Source: Methanocorpusculum sp.
GTDB taxonomy: Archaea > Halobacteriota > Methanomicrobia > Methanomicrobiales > Methanocorpusculaceae
Assembly (NCBI GenBank): GCA_029987115.1
Contig: DALTWK010000001.1
Span: forward strand, 85,547 to 149,546
Reading direction: 5' to 3'
DNA: 64,000 nucleotides
Each line of letters begins with the position of its first letter. Position 1 is the first letter of the stretch. Of this stretch, positions 1 to 8,249 are shown piece after piece. The notes below the pieces were generated by a model. The model ran no database searches. It was not told the origin of the DNA and saw nothing but the letters and a program-made list of their open reading frames with translations. The position numbers and the translations under genes are program-made.

Positions 1-114
1 CTCACGGGAGACGATGACCCAGAGTTCATCGCCCAATTTTCGGGATTCTGATAAGAAAAACACATGTCCCGGATGAAGAATATCGAATGTTCCTGTTGCT
101 ACGACGCGTTTCAT
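1..114 (-). CDS. ribL: FAD synthetase RibL, cytidylyltransferase family (N-terminal part only)
   Basis: Only the first 38 codons lie in the window; the gene runs off the left edge. The visible part starts MKRVVATGTFDILHPGH, with the HxGH nucleotide-binding motif (HPGH) of the cytidylyltransferase superfamily about 14 residues in. Archaeal RibL uses this fold to transfer AMP to FMN and make FAD. The start ATG overlaps the stop of the JAMM gene upstream by four bases (ATGA), so the two are probably co-transcribed and translationally coupled. The family call rests on the N-terminus only, so another small cytidylyltransferase is possible. Confidence 0.75.
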   Translation of the reverse strand, partial: MKRVVATGTFDILHPGHVFFLSESRKLGDELWVIVSRE

Positions 115-479
115 ACTATTTCCAGCTGTATCAGATTTCCTTCACGGTCGAATACGCGCCAGGCAGTTTCATCAAAAGGCTCTCCCACAATGATGTGCAC
201 CTGGCCCATTTCCGCGAAGGTTGCGTAGTCCGTATCCGAAGGTGCGATGATGCCTGAGGGGTGACTGTGTGCAGTTCCCGCGTAGGACATACCGAGCGGA
301 ACCATGTCCATCAGTATATAAGATGCGTCTTCACCGCCTGCAGAACCAGCAATCGGATAAACCATATTGATGACGCCGTTCTCTTCCCCAAGAAGAACCA
401 TATATTCATTCGGAAGAGAAGACTTGCCCATCTCTAGAAGCAGAAGAAGGACATCATGGTCAATAGCACGAACTCGCAT
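111..479 (-). CDS. JAMM/MPN-domain metalloprotease-like protein
   Basis: A 122-residue stand-alone MPN domain. The zinc-binding JAMM signature is complete: H71-S-H73-P, then S81 and D84 (HxH followed by ten residues and Asp), with a candidate upstream Glu near position 25. JAMM proteins are zinc isopeptidases; archaeal single-domain versions are thought to remove ubiquitin-like SAMP modifiers or process small sulfur carriers. It is about the usual minimal length. It is transcribed toward ribL with a 4-base overlap and is divergent from the metallopeptidase at 528. The substrate cannot be read from the sequence. Confidence 0.82.
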   Translation of the reverse strand: MRVRAIDHDVLLLLLEMGKSSLPNEYMVLLGEENGVINMVYPIAGSAGGEDASYILMDMVPLGMSYAGTAHSHPSGIIAPSDTDYATFAEMGQVHIIVGEPFDETAWRVFDREGNLIQLEIV

Positions 480-527
480 TGCAGTTAGATATATTGGTAC
501 AGAAGTTAGATAACTGTTTCATATTCT

Positions 528-1241
528 ATGGATACGGTCACGTACAAGGGGGAAGAGATTCCCTTCACAATTCTCTCATCCGAAAAACGCAGAACTATTG
601 GAATTACGGTAAAACAGACAGGAGAAGTCGTCGTACGCGTACCGGTTCATGTTTCCCAAGAAAAGATTGTATCCTATATCCAGTCGAAAGCCGACTGGAT
701 TGCAAAACACCGCACGCGTTTTTTGTCGCGGGAGGTCTGTCATCGTACCTATGCCGATGGAGAAACGTTGCCGTATTATGGGCGGGAATTGACCATCTCT
801 CGCACTGCAGGCGACTGTCTGAAAGCAAATATTATCGGGGACTCTCTACTGATAACGGTTCCTTCCACCCTCACGGAAGAAGAGACGATTCTTGGACTGC
901 GGGATGCTGTTATCTATCTCTACCGAAGGGAAGGATTGAACACCTTAAAGCCAATAGTGAAAAAATACGCAGACTTGCTCGGAATTGAAGCACCACCTGT
1001 CCGTGTTCGGATTCAAACGGCAAAATGGGGATGTTGTACGCCGAAAAACGGCATCATTCTGAATGTGAAGATTCTGCTTGCCCCGCCGATTGTCGCAGAA
1101 TATCTGGTGGTGCATGAACTTGCACACATTCCACACAGGAATCACCAGGCGGAATTTTGGGATGAGGTTGAGCGTCTTATGCCGAATTACCGCGACGCAG
1201 AAGCACTCCTGAAGAGCGACGGTTGGCGCTGGACATTCTAA
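528..1241 (+). CDS. YgjP/DUF45-family zinc metallopeptidase-like protein
   Basis: 237 residues. The zincin motif HELAH is at 196-200, followed by the conserved N205-H206 and F-W pair typical of the DUF45 (YgjP, SprT-like M48 clan) family. A WG-C-C segment at 167-170 matches the family's WGSC block. Members are predicted cytosolic zinc-dependent hydrolases with poorly known substrates. The ATG at 528 is preceded by an AT-rich TATA-like stretch near 488-496 and has no clear Shine-Dalgarno, so a short leader is likely. Monocistronic or ahead of pgk (31-base gap). Confidence 0.85.
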   Translation: MDTVTYKGEEIPFTILSSEKRRTIGITVKQTGEVVVRVPVHVSQEKIVSYIQSKADWIAKHRTRFLSREVCHRTYADGETLPYYGRELTISRTAGDCLKANIIGDSLLITVPSTLTEEETILGLRDAVIYLYRREGLNTLKPIVKKYADLLGIEAPPVRVRIQTAKWGCCTPKNGIILNVKILLAPPIVAEYLVVHELAHIPHRNHQAEFWDEVERLMPNYRDAEALLKSDGWRWTF

Positions 1242-1272
1242 TTTTATTTAGTTAGAACACCTAATACTCTGT

Positions 1273-2490
1273 ATGAATTTCGGGACCCTGCAGGATGTGG
1301 AAACCCGCGGTAAGACTGTTCTTGTCCGTGTGGATTTCAACTCCCCGATTGATCCGTCATCCAATACAATTCTTGATGACAAACGCTTCCGTGAACACGT
1401 ACCGACCATTCAGGCATTAGAAGATGCAAAGGTTGTCATTCTTGCCCACCAGAGCAGACCGGGCAAAAAAGATTTCACCACGCTTGCCGCGCACGCCGAA
1501 AAACTTGAAAGTCTCCTCGGCATGCCGGTAAACTATGTTGATGACCTTATTGGCTCCTGTGTCAAGAAAACCATTCGCGAATCACACCCAGGTGATGTAA
1601 TTCTTCTGGAAAACACCCGTTTCTCCAGTGAGGAAAACCTCTCCATGAAACCGGAAGACGGTGCCAACACTCACCTTGTCCGCAAACTGTCCTCGATGGC
1701 AGATCTTTTCGTTTATGACGCATTCGGAACAGCACACCGCTCCCAGCCGACAATTACCGGCCTTCCGTATGCGATGAAGACTGTAGCCGGACTGTTGATG
1801 GAAAAAGAAGTCAAAATGCTCTCCAAGGTTTTCACCTCAGCACCGAAGCCGGTCACCTTCGTTCTCGGCGGAACCAAGCTAGATGACTCGATGGCTGTTG
1901 CAGAAAATGTTCTTACAAACGGAACCGCAGACAAAGCAGTCATAATAGGAGTTGTAGCAAACGCATTCTACCTTGCAAAAGGTATCGACATCGGCGAACC
2001 ATCAAAGAATCTCATCCACAATCTGGGCTACGACAGCGAAGTTGACCACGCCAGGGAGATTCTCGCCAAATACGAAGACCGTATCATCCTGCCGGAATTC
2101 GTTGCAGTAAAAGAGAATGGATCTCGTATGGAATACCCAGTAACAGGCGTTCCGAAGGACTGCCCAATTATGGATATGGGAAGCGCTTCCATTAATACCA
2201 TCTCAAAAGAACTGAAAGAATCCGGAACCATCGTCATGAACGGTCCTGCAGGCGTCTTCGAAGAAGCAGACTTTGCAGCCGGAACCTTCGACATCCTGCA
2301 TGCAGCATCCAATGCTGAGTTTACCGTCTGCGGCGGCGGACACACTGCAGCAGTCATCGAAAAACTGGGTCTTGCCTCCCAGTACTCTCACCTCTCAACC
2401 GGTGGAGGAGCCTGCATCGAGTTCCTGACCGGAAAGAAACTACCGGCAATTGCCGCACTTGAAGCAAGTTGGGAAAAATTCGGCAACTAA
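1273..2490 (+). CDS. pgk: Phosphoglycerate kinase
   Basis: 405 residues, full length for an archaeal PGK. It interconverts 3-phosphoglycerate/ATP and 1,3-bisphosphoglycerate/ADP in glycolysis and gluconeogenesis. The substrate-binding VLVRVDFNSP block sits at about 16-25, the basic substrate segment around HQSRPG follows, and the C-terminal nucleotide site has GPAGVFE and STGGGA. A TATA-like ATTTTATTTAG about 26 bases before the ATG suggests a nearly leaderless transcript. A T-run after the stop (near 2494-2504) precedes the aIF2-beta gene. Confidence 0.96.
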   Translation: MNFGTLQDVETRGKTVLVRVDFNSPIDPSSNTILDDKRFREHVPTIQALEDAKVVILAHQSRPGKKDFTTLAAHAEKLESLLGMPVNYVDDLIGSCVKKTIRESHPGDVILLENTRFSSEENLSMKPEDGANTHLVRKLSSMADLFVYDAFGTAHRSQPTITGLPYAMKTVAGLLMEKEVKMLSKVFTSAPKPVTFVLGGTKLDDSMAVAENVLTNGTADKAVIIGVVANAFYLAKGIDIGEPSKNLIHNLGYDSEVDHAREILAKYEDRIILPEFVAVKENGSRMEYPVTGVPKDCPIMDMGSASINTISKELKESGTIVMNGPAGVFEEADFAAGTFDILHAASNAEFTVCGGGHTAAVIEKLGLASQYSHLSTGGGACIEFLTGKKLPAIAALEASWEKFGN

Positions 2491-2543
2491 ATACTCTTTT
2501 TTCCGCCGAGTATATACGTTCTTAACACATACATTATTGTATT

Positions 2544-3161
2544 ATGGCAGATTCATACGAGGAAATGCTACAGAAGGCATATGCAGGCATTGATGAACCG
2601 ACAGATACCGGTGAGCGTTTCGTCATGCCGAAGACCCGGGTCTACTTAGAAGGAAAGACAACGGTTCTAGAAAACTTCGCCGATATTGCCGACACCCTGA
2701 ACCGTGAACAGGATCACTTCATGAAATACATCCTAGGTGAACTCGGAACAGCAGGAAAGATTGACGGTGCCCGCGCTGTCTTCAACGGTAAGTTCGAACT
2801 GGTGCAGTTTGAGACAATTGTGAAAAACTATGTTTCCGATTATGTCATCTGTTCCGAATGCGGAAGACCGGATACCATTCTTGTAATGGACAAGCACATC
2901 CTGATGCTCCAGTGTGAAGCATGCGGTGCAAAGCGCCCAATCAGAAAGCGGAAAGGAAAGACCGAAACCGTAGCCGTCAACACCGTCGAGGAAGGGCGCG
3001 AGATGGAAGTCACAATAGAATCCATCAGCAAGAAAGGTGACGGTGTGGCACGCGTTGGAAAATATATCGTCTACGTTTCCGGAACAAAAGTTGGCCAGAA
3101 AGTCAAGGTCAGAATTACAAAGATTTCCGGCCAGGTTGCTTTCACCCAGAAGACTCTTTAA
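2544..3161 (+). CDS. Translation initiation factor aIF2 subunit beta with C-terminal TRAM domain
   Basis: 205 residues. The N-terminal part is the aIF2-beta/eIF5 fold (roughly 30-100), followed by a four-cysteine zinc ribbon (C103, C106, C124, C127). aIF2 delivers initiator tRNA to the small ribosomal subunit; beta contacts the gamma GTPase. After residue 148 the protein continues into a TRAM domain (EVTIESISKKGDGVAR...), a small RNA-binding beta-barrel absent from the standard aIF2-beta of about 140 residues. The last 20 bases overlap convergently with the 3-prime end of priL on the other strand. Confidence 0.93.
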   Translation: MADSYEEMLQKAYAGIDEPTDTGERFVMPKTRVYLEGKTTVLENFADIADTLNREQDHFMKYILGELGTAGKIDGARAVFNGKFELVQFETIVKNYVSDYVICSECGRPDTILVMDKHILMLQCEACGAKRPIRKRKGKTETVAVNTVEEGREMEVTIESISKKGDGVARVGKYIVYVSGTKVGQKVKVRITKISGQVAFTQKTL

Positions 3162-4191
3162 CTTCTTCTTTTTTCACAGATTTCTTTTCTTCAAGTTTCT
3201 TCTTCCGTTCGAGAAGGTAATTCTTTCTTTTGTAGTAGTTCAGCGGATGGTTGACCTTATCGTCATCGCAGAGTTTGTCTTTGTGAACACAGAGCCCGTT
3301 GGTAAGCATCTTCGGACAGGCGAGTGGAGTGTACTCATTTTCTAAAATATGGTTGACCTGGTACTCAGTCATTTCCGCATTGTAGTCAGGACTCTGTGAG
3401 AATATGCCTTCAATCTGTTCCGAAGACATGCCGATAGTGCGCAGGAAGGCGACTAGAGTAAAGCGTCCGGCGTGAACCAGATTTGCTCCGGATGCCGCTG
3501 ACTGAATCAGCGCCTGAATGCACGGCGGGAACGCAGATTCATTGATGGTTCCAAACTCCTGCAGAGCGTTTGTCTGTACGTGAATAGAGAGACGTTCCGT
3601 CCAGGGAGCAAACTCCGCTTCGATTCCCCCTGGAACCGGCAGCGGAAGTTTTTCTCCGAGATAAAGCCGGATGCGTTCCCCTAATAGAATTTCAAGTTCA
3701 TCAGGTGAGATAAGAACACGGCCTTTTTCCACATCACGGTTGATAAGCTGCCACTTGCTCTCGTTGAGTCTTGCTGCCATCTGAAGATACTGCACAACTG
3801 AAAGATACTCTGCCCCCAAAGAAATGCCGAACTCTCCACAGACACGGTCTTTGATGGAGGTGTTGGTTTCAGAGAGGAGATGAGTATAGACGCGTTTTGC
3901 TTCCCCTCTGACAAATCGGTCGATGACGCGCCGGTCTTTCAGACAGGAAACCAAGATACGTGCAAGAACATAGGTGACGATATCGGAGATATTGTCGCCG
4001 GATGTATCTTCAGGGTAGATTGCTTTGCCGTCAATTGCAACCTGCACGCGTTCGGTTGCTTTTTCAAGATAATGAAGACCAGTCGGCGTGGTGGAAAGCC
4101 CGGATACAGAAATTCCGCGGGAAGCAAGAATCTTCTGCGCTTCCGGCAAAAAAGGGTAGTGAATCAGATCCCGCAAATCAACAGCAGGCAT
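3142..4191 (-). CDS. priL: DNA primase large subunit PriL
   Basis: 349 residues. The C-terminal iron-sulfur domain has cysteines at about 292, 301 and 308, plus one further upstream near 216, the usual four 4Fe-4S ligands; the conserved HPLNYY follows. PriL pairs with the catalytic PriS to make replication primers. A highly charged Lys/Glu tail ends the protein. It lies 11 bases downstream of the PCNA gene on the same strand, a two-gene replication operon. Its 3-prime end overlaps aIF2-beta by 20 bases in convergent orientation. Confidence 0.93.
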   Translation of the reverse strand: MPAVDLRDLIHYPFLPEAQKILASRGISVSGLSTTPTGLHYLEKATERVQVAIDGKAIYPEDTSGDNISDIVTYVLARILVSCLKDRRVIDRFVRGEAKRVYTHLLSETNTSIKDRVCGEFGISLGAEYLSVVQYLQMAARLNESKWQLINRDVEKGRVLISPDELEILLGERIRLYLGEKLPLPVPGGIEAEFAPWTERLSIHVQTNALQEFGTINESAFPPCIQALIQSAASGANLVHAGRFTLVAFLRTIGMSSEQIEGIFSQSPDYNAEMTEYQVNHILENEYTPLACPKMLTNGLCVHKDKLCDDDKVNHPLNYYKRKNYLLERKKKLEEKKSVKKEEVKESSG

Positions 4192-4202
4192 GGCTGATGC
4201 AG

Positions 4203-4952
4203 TTAGTCTGCCTCAATTCTCGGAGCAAGCAGGTATCCGATTTTTCCTTTGCCTTCTGCATATTCAAAGGAGAACTGAACCGGGTGGTCGTTGCCAAGTC
4301 TAATCTGTACTTTGTTTGCATGGCTGATGCTCCTTCCCATATCTTTTAAGTAATCGAGGGAGAACAGGGAACGTGCATTTGCGATTTCGATGTAGTGAAC
4401 ATCGTCTCCGGATAGTTCACGCATGATGCGGTCGGTGTCGCCTTCTGCGTTCATGGTAAAGATGTTGGTTTCAGCGGAAACGGAGAGGGAAATCTTGTCG
4501 GAAACCATTGCCGCTGCCTTGATAGCATCGTTGAACATCGAACCTGCAATCTCGAAAGTGGTCGGGAGTGGCATATTCGGTGCGTTCGGGTCTTTTCTGA
4601 TTGCCTTGGTATCTAATAGGGTTATTGAGTATTCATATCCACCGAAGCTGAGTTTCAGTTTCTTTCCGGCGTCATCGAGATCGAGAGAGACAGTTTCGGC
4701 CTTTCCAATCATTCCCATCATGGAACGAATTTTTTCGATATCAAGACCTACCTCAATCGGATCTGCAGAAACATTGTAGGTATCAAATGCATCCTTGTTG
4801 AGTTCAAGAGAGACCATTGCGACGTTAGAAGTGTCGACGGTGATGGTTCTGAACCCGTTTGCATCAATGTGAAGACGGCATTCGTTGACTAATGCGGAGA
4901 CTGCGTCAATGGTCTCACGGAAAATGTCTGCTTTGAGTGTTGCTTGTAACAT
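4203..4952 (-). CDS. pcn: DNA polymerase sliding clamp PCNA
   Basis: 249 residues, the normal length of an archaeal PCNA, with two similar halves that form one third of the trimeric ring encircling DNA. Recognisable pieces are the N-terminal LKADIFRETIDAVSALV helix, the central VGLDIEKIRSM segment, and the C-terminal YLLAPRIEAD that forms the PIP-box docking site. It is the first gene of an operon with priL. It is divergent from the rlmE-like gene, and the shared 5-prime region (4953-5060) carries TATA boxes for both directions. Confidence 0.96.
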   Translation of the reverse strand: MLQATLKADIFRETIDAVSALVNECRLHIDANGFRTITVDTSNVAMVSLELNKDAFDTYNVSADPIEVGLDIEKIRSMMGMIGKAETVSLDLDDAGKKLKLSFGGYEYSITLLDTKAIRKDPNAPNMPLPTTFEIAGSMFNDAIKAAAMVSDKISLSVSAETNIFTMNAEGDTDRIMRELSGDDVHYIEIANARSLFSLDYLKDMGRSISHANKVQIRLGNDHPVQFSFEYAEGKGKIGYLLAPRIEAD

Positions 4953-4980
4953 TCGTTTGATTCCCCTTTACTGACAATAC

Positions 4981-5022
4981 CTAATGTATTGGCACGATAA
5001 AGTTAAAATTATATTTATATGT
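4981..5022. promoter_or_regulatory. Divergent promoter region between pcn and rlmE-like gene
   Basis: The A/T block at about 5008-5022 can be read as a TATA box on either strand. On the plus strand it lies about 40 bases before the ATG at 5061, leaving a roughly 20-base leader with a TGTGATT Shine-Dalgarno-like sequence. On the minus strand the octamer-like ACATTAGG begins at 4987, about 26 bases after the box, at the expected transcription start of pcn. Confidence 0.5.
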
Positions 5023-5060
5023 TCTCTCATAATAGATAATAATTATTGGATGTGATTCCC

Positions 5061-5687
5061 ATGGGATCAATGTGGTCAAGAGATGCAGTCTATAGAAAAT
5101 CGGTGAAGGAAGGATTCCGTGCACGTTCCGCATACAAACTTCTCGATATCAATACCCGTTTTAATATCATCAGAAAAACCGATAATGTGGTTGACCTGGG
5201 TTCCGCCCCGGGAAGCTGGCTTCAAGTCTTAAAAACGCTTACCGACGGTCAACTCTGCGGTGTGGATTTGAACCCGATTGCCCCGCTGGAAAATGTGATT
5301 ACATTTACTGGGGACTTTACCTCAACAGTTATTCAGGAAAAAATCCGTGCAGCAATGCCGGTCGTCAATGTGGTTGTCTGCGATGCAGCCCCACACCTGT
5401 CCGGCGCGAAGGACTATGATCAGGCGCGGGTAATGGCACTCAATGAGGATGCGCTGAACTTTGCAGCAACGCTCCTGAAGCAGGGAGGAAACCTAGTCAT
5501 GAAATCCTTCCAGGGTTCCGAGTTCAATGACCTGGTCGACCTAGTCAGGGAAAAATTCTACTCGGTCCGAGTTATGCGTTCTTCCGCAACCAGAAGAGGA
5601 AGCACCGAGTGCTACATCATTGCCAAGAACTTCATTGGTGATGCACGTGACGACCGCATCAAACCTTCTGCCGAGGCAGAAAAATAA
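5061..5687 (+). CDS. rlmE: FtsJ/RrmJ-family ribosomal RNA 2-prime-O-methyltransferase
   Basis: 208 residues from the ATG at 5061. The SAM-binding motif VDLGSAPGSW and the K-D-K-E catalytic tetrad of the RrmJ family are visible (K in RARSAYK, D in VVCDAAPH, K in LVMKSFQG, E in STECYI). The family methylates the 2-prime OH of a 23S rRNA uridine in the peptidyl-transferase centre. A TTG at 5046 would add five residues, but the TGTGATT ribosome-binding-site match lies just before the ATG at 5061, and the TATA box near 5016 puts the transcript start near 5041, so 5061 is preferred. Confidence 0.9.
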   Translation: MGSMWSRDAVYRKSVKEGFRARSAYKLLDINTRFNIIRKTDNVVDLGSAPGSWLQVLKTLTDGQLCGVDLNPIAPLENVITFTGDFTSTVIQEKIRAAMPVVNVVVCDAAPHLSGAKDYDQARVMALNEDALNFAATLLKQGGNLVMKSFQGSEFNDLVDLVREKFYSVRVMRSSATRRGSTECYIIAKNFIGDARDDRIKPSAEAEK

Positions 5688-5727
5688 CCCCTTGTTTTAT
5701 ACTCTTCTTTGACCCATATTATGGGAT

Positions 5728-6657
5728 ATGAAACCCATTCGTCTGCGGGATTTTGTTATGACAGAGGACAACTGCATCTATGCAGTTTCCGGTTATGAAA
5801 ACGACGAGCGTGCCGAATGTATTCTGCGCTATGTTCCGACAGAAGACGGCGACCGTGTCTCTGCATTGAACGGCCTTCGCTACAAAAAATATGACTTCGG
5901 CGATGCATTTGCCTGGGTTAAGGAGCATAAGCCGCAGTATCTTGATCTGGTACACCGCGTACCGCTTTCCGATATTGTCCGCGTTCTGAAACCTGAAGAG
6001 CAGGCCCCGGCAATTGCACAGCGCAATGCTCGTGCCGGAAGACTCTTTGCACTCTTTGACCTGCCAGCAGGAACCTACGGTTCAACCGGATCTCTGGTTG
6101 CCGGTCTTGAGAACTCCGCATCCGATATTGACATGGTTGTCTACGGCTCGGAATGGTTCAAGGCACGGGAGAAGCTGATTCAATTGACCAAAGAGGGAAA
6201 GATTCCTGCTATGAGCGATGAAATGTGGCGCAAGGTCTACAACAAGCGTCAACCCGACATCAGCTTCGATGACTTTGTTCTGCATGAAGCACGCAAGTTC
6301 AACCGTGGAGAGTTCGAAGGAACTTACTTCGATCTTCTCTACTCCCGTGGATACGACAATCTGCACTCGGTTCCTCCAATTACGCTGGGACAAAAAACAC
6401 ATGCAACAACAATTGAAGCTAAAGTTACCGACGCTTCTCTTGCATTCGACTCTCCAGGAATCTATAAAGTCGATCACGAGGAAATCGACTATGTCTTTTC
6501 CTTTACTCACACATATATCGGTCAAGCATTTACCGGAGAAACCATTGAAGCAAAAGGCGTGATTGAAGAACACGGCGACCAGAAATGGCTCATCGTTGGA
6601 ACCACCCGTGAAGCACACGGAGAATATATTGTATCCAGAACCCTTCTGGATGCCTGA
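5728..6657 (+). CDS. Predicted nucleotidyltransferase (COG1665-type, Pol beta fold)
   Basis: 309 residues. The nucleotidyltransferase signature is present: GSTGS at about 118-122 followed by SDIDMVV, with D133 and D135 as metal-binding carboxylates. The region before it (about 1-110) and the C-terminal beta-rich region (about 225-309) match archaeal proteins of the COG1665 type, whose substrate is unknown. It begins 40 bases after the rlmE-like gene on the same strand and is followed 20 bases later by azlC. Function beyond nucleotidyl transfer is not inferable. Confidence 0.75.
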   Translation: MKPIRLRDFVMTEDNCIYAVSGYENDERAECILRYVPTEDGDRVSALNGLRYKKYDFGDAFAWVKEHKPQYLDLVHRVPLSDIVRVLKPEEQAPAIAQRNARAGRLFALFDLPAGTYGSTGSLVAGLENSASDIDMVVYGSEWFKAREKLIQLTKEGKIPAMSDEMWRKVYNKRQPDISFDDFVLHEARKFNRGEFEGTYFDLLYSRGYDNLHSVPPITLGQKTHATTIEAKVTDASLAFDSPGIYKVDHEEIDYVFSFTHTYIGQAFTGETIEAKGVIEEHGDQKWLIVGTTREAHGEYIVSRTLLDA

Positions 6658-6677
6658 ACACTTTTTTTGCAGACACT

Positions 6678-7388
6678 ATGACTGAAATGCGGGATATCAG
6701 ACGGGCATTCAAAGCAGCCTTCCCGCATACCATACCGATTCTTGCCGGCTTCCTCTTTGTAGGTTTATCCTACGGATTGTACATGAACGCAGAAGGATTC
6801 CCCTTCTGGTACCCGTTTCTGATGGCACTACTCATCTTCGGGGGGTCGCTTGAGTTCATTGCCGCCTCGATGCTTCTCACACCGTTTGCCCCAGTTCAGA
6901 TGCTCATTGTTGCGTTCATGGTGCAAGCCCGCCATCTCTTTTACGGCATCTCTATGCTAAAAAAATACCGGGGAATCGGGAAGAAGAAATGGTACATGAT
7001 TTTCGGTCTCTGTGACGAAACGTTTGCAATCAACTATTCGACCGAGATTCCGGACGGAATTGACAAAGGATGGTTCTACTTTGCCGTGACCATTCTGGAC
7101 CATTTCTACTGGGTGATAGGAGCATTGATCGGCGGTCTTCTCGGTGCAATCATTCCATTCAGTACAGAAGGCATCGAATTTGTGATGACGGCTCTTTTCC
7201 TTGTCATCTTCATTGACCAGTGGCGCAAAGAGAAGCGGCATGTATCAGCACTGGTTGGAATTCTTGCCTCGGTCGCTTGTCTTTTAGTGTTCGGTGCGGA
7301 TTCGTTTTTGATTCCGACGATGCTTTGCATTGTTCTTCTGCTGACGGTATTCCGCAAACCGCTTGAAAAGAGGTGGCAGAAGAAATGA
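6678..7388 (+). CDS. azlC: AzlC-family branched-chain amino acid exporter, large subunit
   Basis: 236 residues with about seven hydrophobic segments. Family landmarks include FVGLSYGLYMNAEGFPFWYP near the N-terminus, LIFGGSLEFIA and MVQARHLFYG. AzlC with the small partner AzlD forms a two-part inner-membrane carrier that exports branched-chain amino acids or analogues. The stop codon overlaps the azlD start (ATGA at 7385-7388), so the pair is translationally coupled. Confidence 0.88.
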   Translation: MTEMRDIRRAFKAAFPHTIPILAGFLFVGLSYGLYMNAEGFPFWYPFLMALLIFGGSLEFIAASMLLTPFAPVQMLIVAFMVQARHLFYGISMLKKYRGIGKKKWYMIFGLCDETFAINYSTEIPDGIDKGWFYFAVTILDHFYWVIGALIGGLLGAIIPFSTEGIEFVMTALFLVIFIDQWRKEKRHVSALVGILASVACLLVFGADSFLIPTMLCIVLLLTVFRKPLEKRWQKK

Positions 7389-7711
7389 CGATTACCGAGC
7401 AGATTATTCTCATCGGCATATGCGTTCTGGTAACGATGGCAACACGGTTCCTGCCATTTTTACTGTTCAAAGAGGGAAAGCCGATTCCGAAATACCTGCA
7501 GTACCTGGGGAAAGTACTGCCGACTGCCATCTTCGCCATGCTTGTCGTCTACTGTATGCGTGATGTGAGTTTCATCTCAGGAAACTTTGGTATTCCCGCA
7601 CTGATTTCAATTGCCGTCGTGATTGGATTGCATCTCTGGCGCAAGAACATGATTCTCTCGATTGCAGCAGGTACAATTCTTTACATGATTCTTGTGCAAC
7701 TAGTGTTCTGA
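7385..7711 (+). CDS. azlD: AzlD-family branched-chain amino acid exporter, small subunit
   Basis: 108 residues with four predicted membrane segments and the family pattern TMATRFLPFLLF followed by YLQYLGKVLPTAIFAMLV. The ATG at 7385 overlaps the azlC stop by four bases. An in-frame GTG at 7373 could extend the protein by four residues, but the ATGA coupling favours 7385. It is the obligate small partner of AzlC. The next feature is a minus-strand tRNA gene. Confidence 0.87.
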   Translation: MTITEQIILIGICVLVTMATRFLPFLLFKEGKPIPKYLQYLGKVLPTAIFAMLVVYCMRDVSFISGNFGIPALISIAVVIGLHLWRKNMILSIAAGTILYMILVQLVF

Positions 7712-7746
7712 GAAAAATACAAAAGATTTCAAAAACGTGATTATTA

Positions 7747-7820
7747 AGCCGTTGGAGGGATTTGAACCCTCGACCTGCTGATTACGAATCAGCCGCTATG
7801 CCGGGCTAGGCCACAACGGC
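7747..7820 (-). tRNA. tRNA-Thr (CGT anticodon)
   Basis: Read on the minus strand: acceptor GCCGTTG pairs with CAACGGC, discriminator T, anticodon stem GCTGA/TCAGC with loop TTCGTAA (anticodon CGT, reads ACG), and T-arm GAGGG-TTCAAAT-CCCTC. CCA is not encoded. A TATA-like element at about 7850-7858 lies about 30 bases upstream of the 5-prime end. Confidence 0.93.
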
Positions 7821-7859
7821 AAAAGTACCTAATAATATTGTCTATGTGACATAAAAAGA

Positions 7860-8156
7860 TTATGAGTATCCTTGAAGAGAGAAACCATTGGAGTCGTCTT
7901 TCTTCTGAGGGGCATGGGAGATTTCTCCGAACTTCGACTCATAGTCTGCGATGCTCTTTTCCAAAGCGGCAAGCAGTTTTTTTGCATGCTGCGGGGAGAT
8001 GGAAACAATTGCCTTTGCTTTTGCCTGGTTCACGGACGGGAGTTGGTGAAGGAACATCATGGTGAATTCATCATCTTTGAAGGCAACCTGAATCATATTG
8101 CTGTAGACTGGATCTAAGGTCGGTGGAATCTGGACCTGTATTTCTGTCTGTTTCAT
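7860..8156 (-). CDS. DUF3467-family protein
   Basis: 98 residues. The protein matches the DUF3467 pattern: a beta-rich start (IQVQIPPTLDPVYSNMIQVAF), a central FLHQLPSVNQAKAKAIVSISPQHAK, and an amphipathic helix LLAALEKSIADYESKFGEI. Family members are small cytosolic proteins of unknown function in bacteria and archaea. The tail after residue 80 is polar and probably disordered. A TATA-like CTTTATTTAC about 30 bases upstream suggests its own promoter; its 3-prime end faces tRNA-Thr. Confidence 0.8.
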   Translation of the reverse strand: MKQTEIQVQIPPTLDPVYSNMIQVAFKDDEFTMMFLHQLPSVNQAKAKAIVSISPQHAKKLLAALEKSIADYESKFGEISHAPQKKDDSNGFSLQGYS

Positions 8157-8249
8157 ATGGATAGTATTCGCCGTCAGTAAATAAAGAATTTAGTAAAAGT
8201 ATTATAGATTCAATTAGAAAAGTAACTGATATAGGATACTATTTAGCAT

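Noticed and set aside
479..988. A 169-codon plus-strand frame overlapping the DUF45 gene
   Set aside because: It has a composition unlike a normal protein and overlaps the frame that carries the HELAH motif.
3037..3345. A 102-codon frame across the aIF2-beta/priL overlap
   Set aside because: It is out of frame with aIF2-beta, reads as low-complexity Phe/Leu-rich sequence, and overlaps two well-supported genes.
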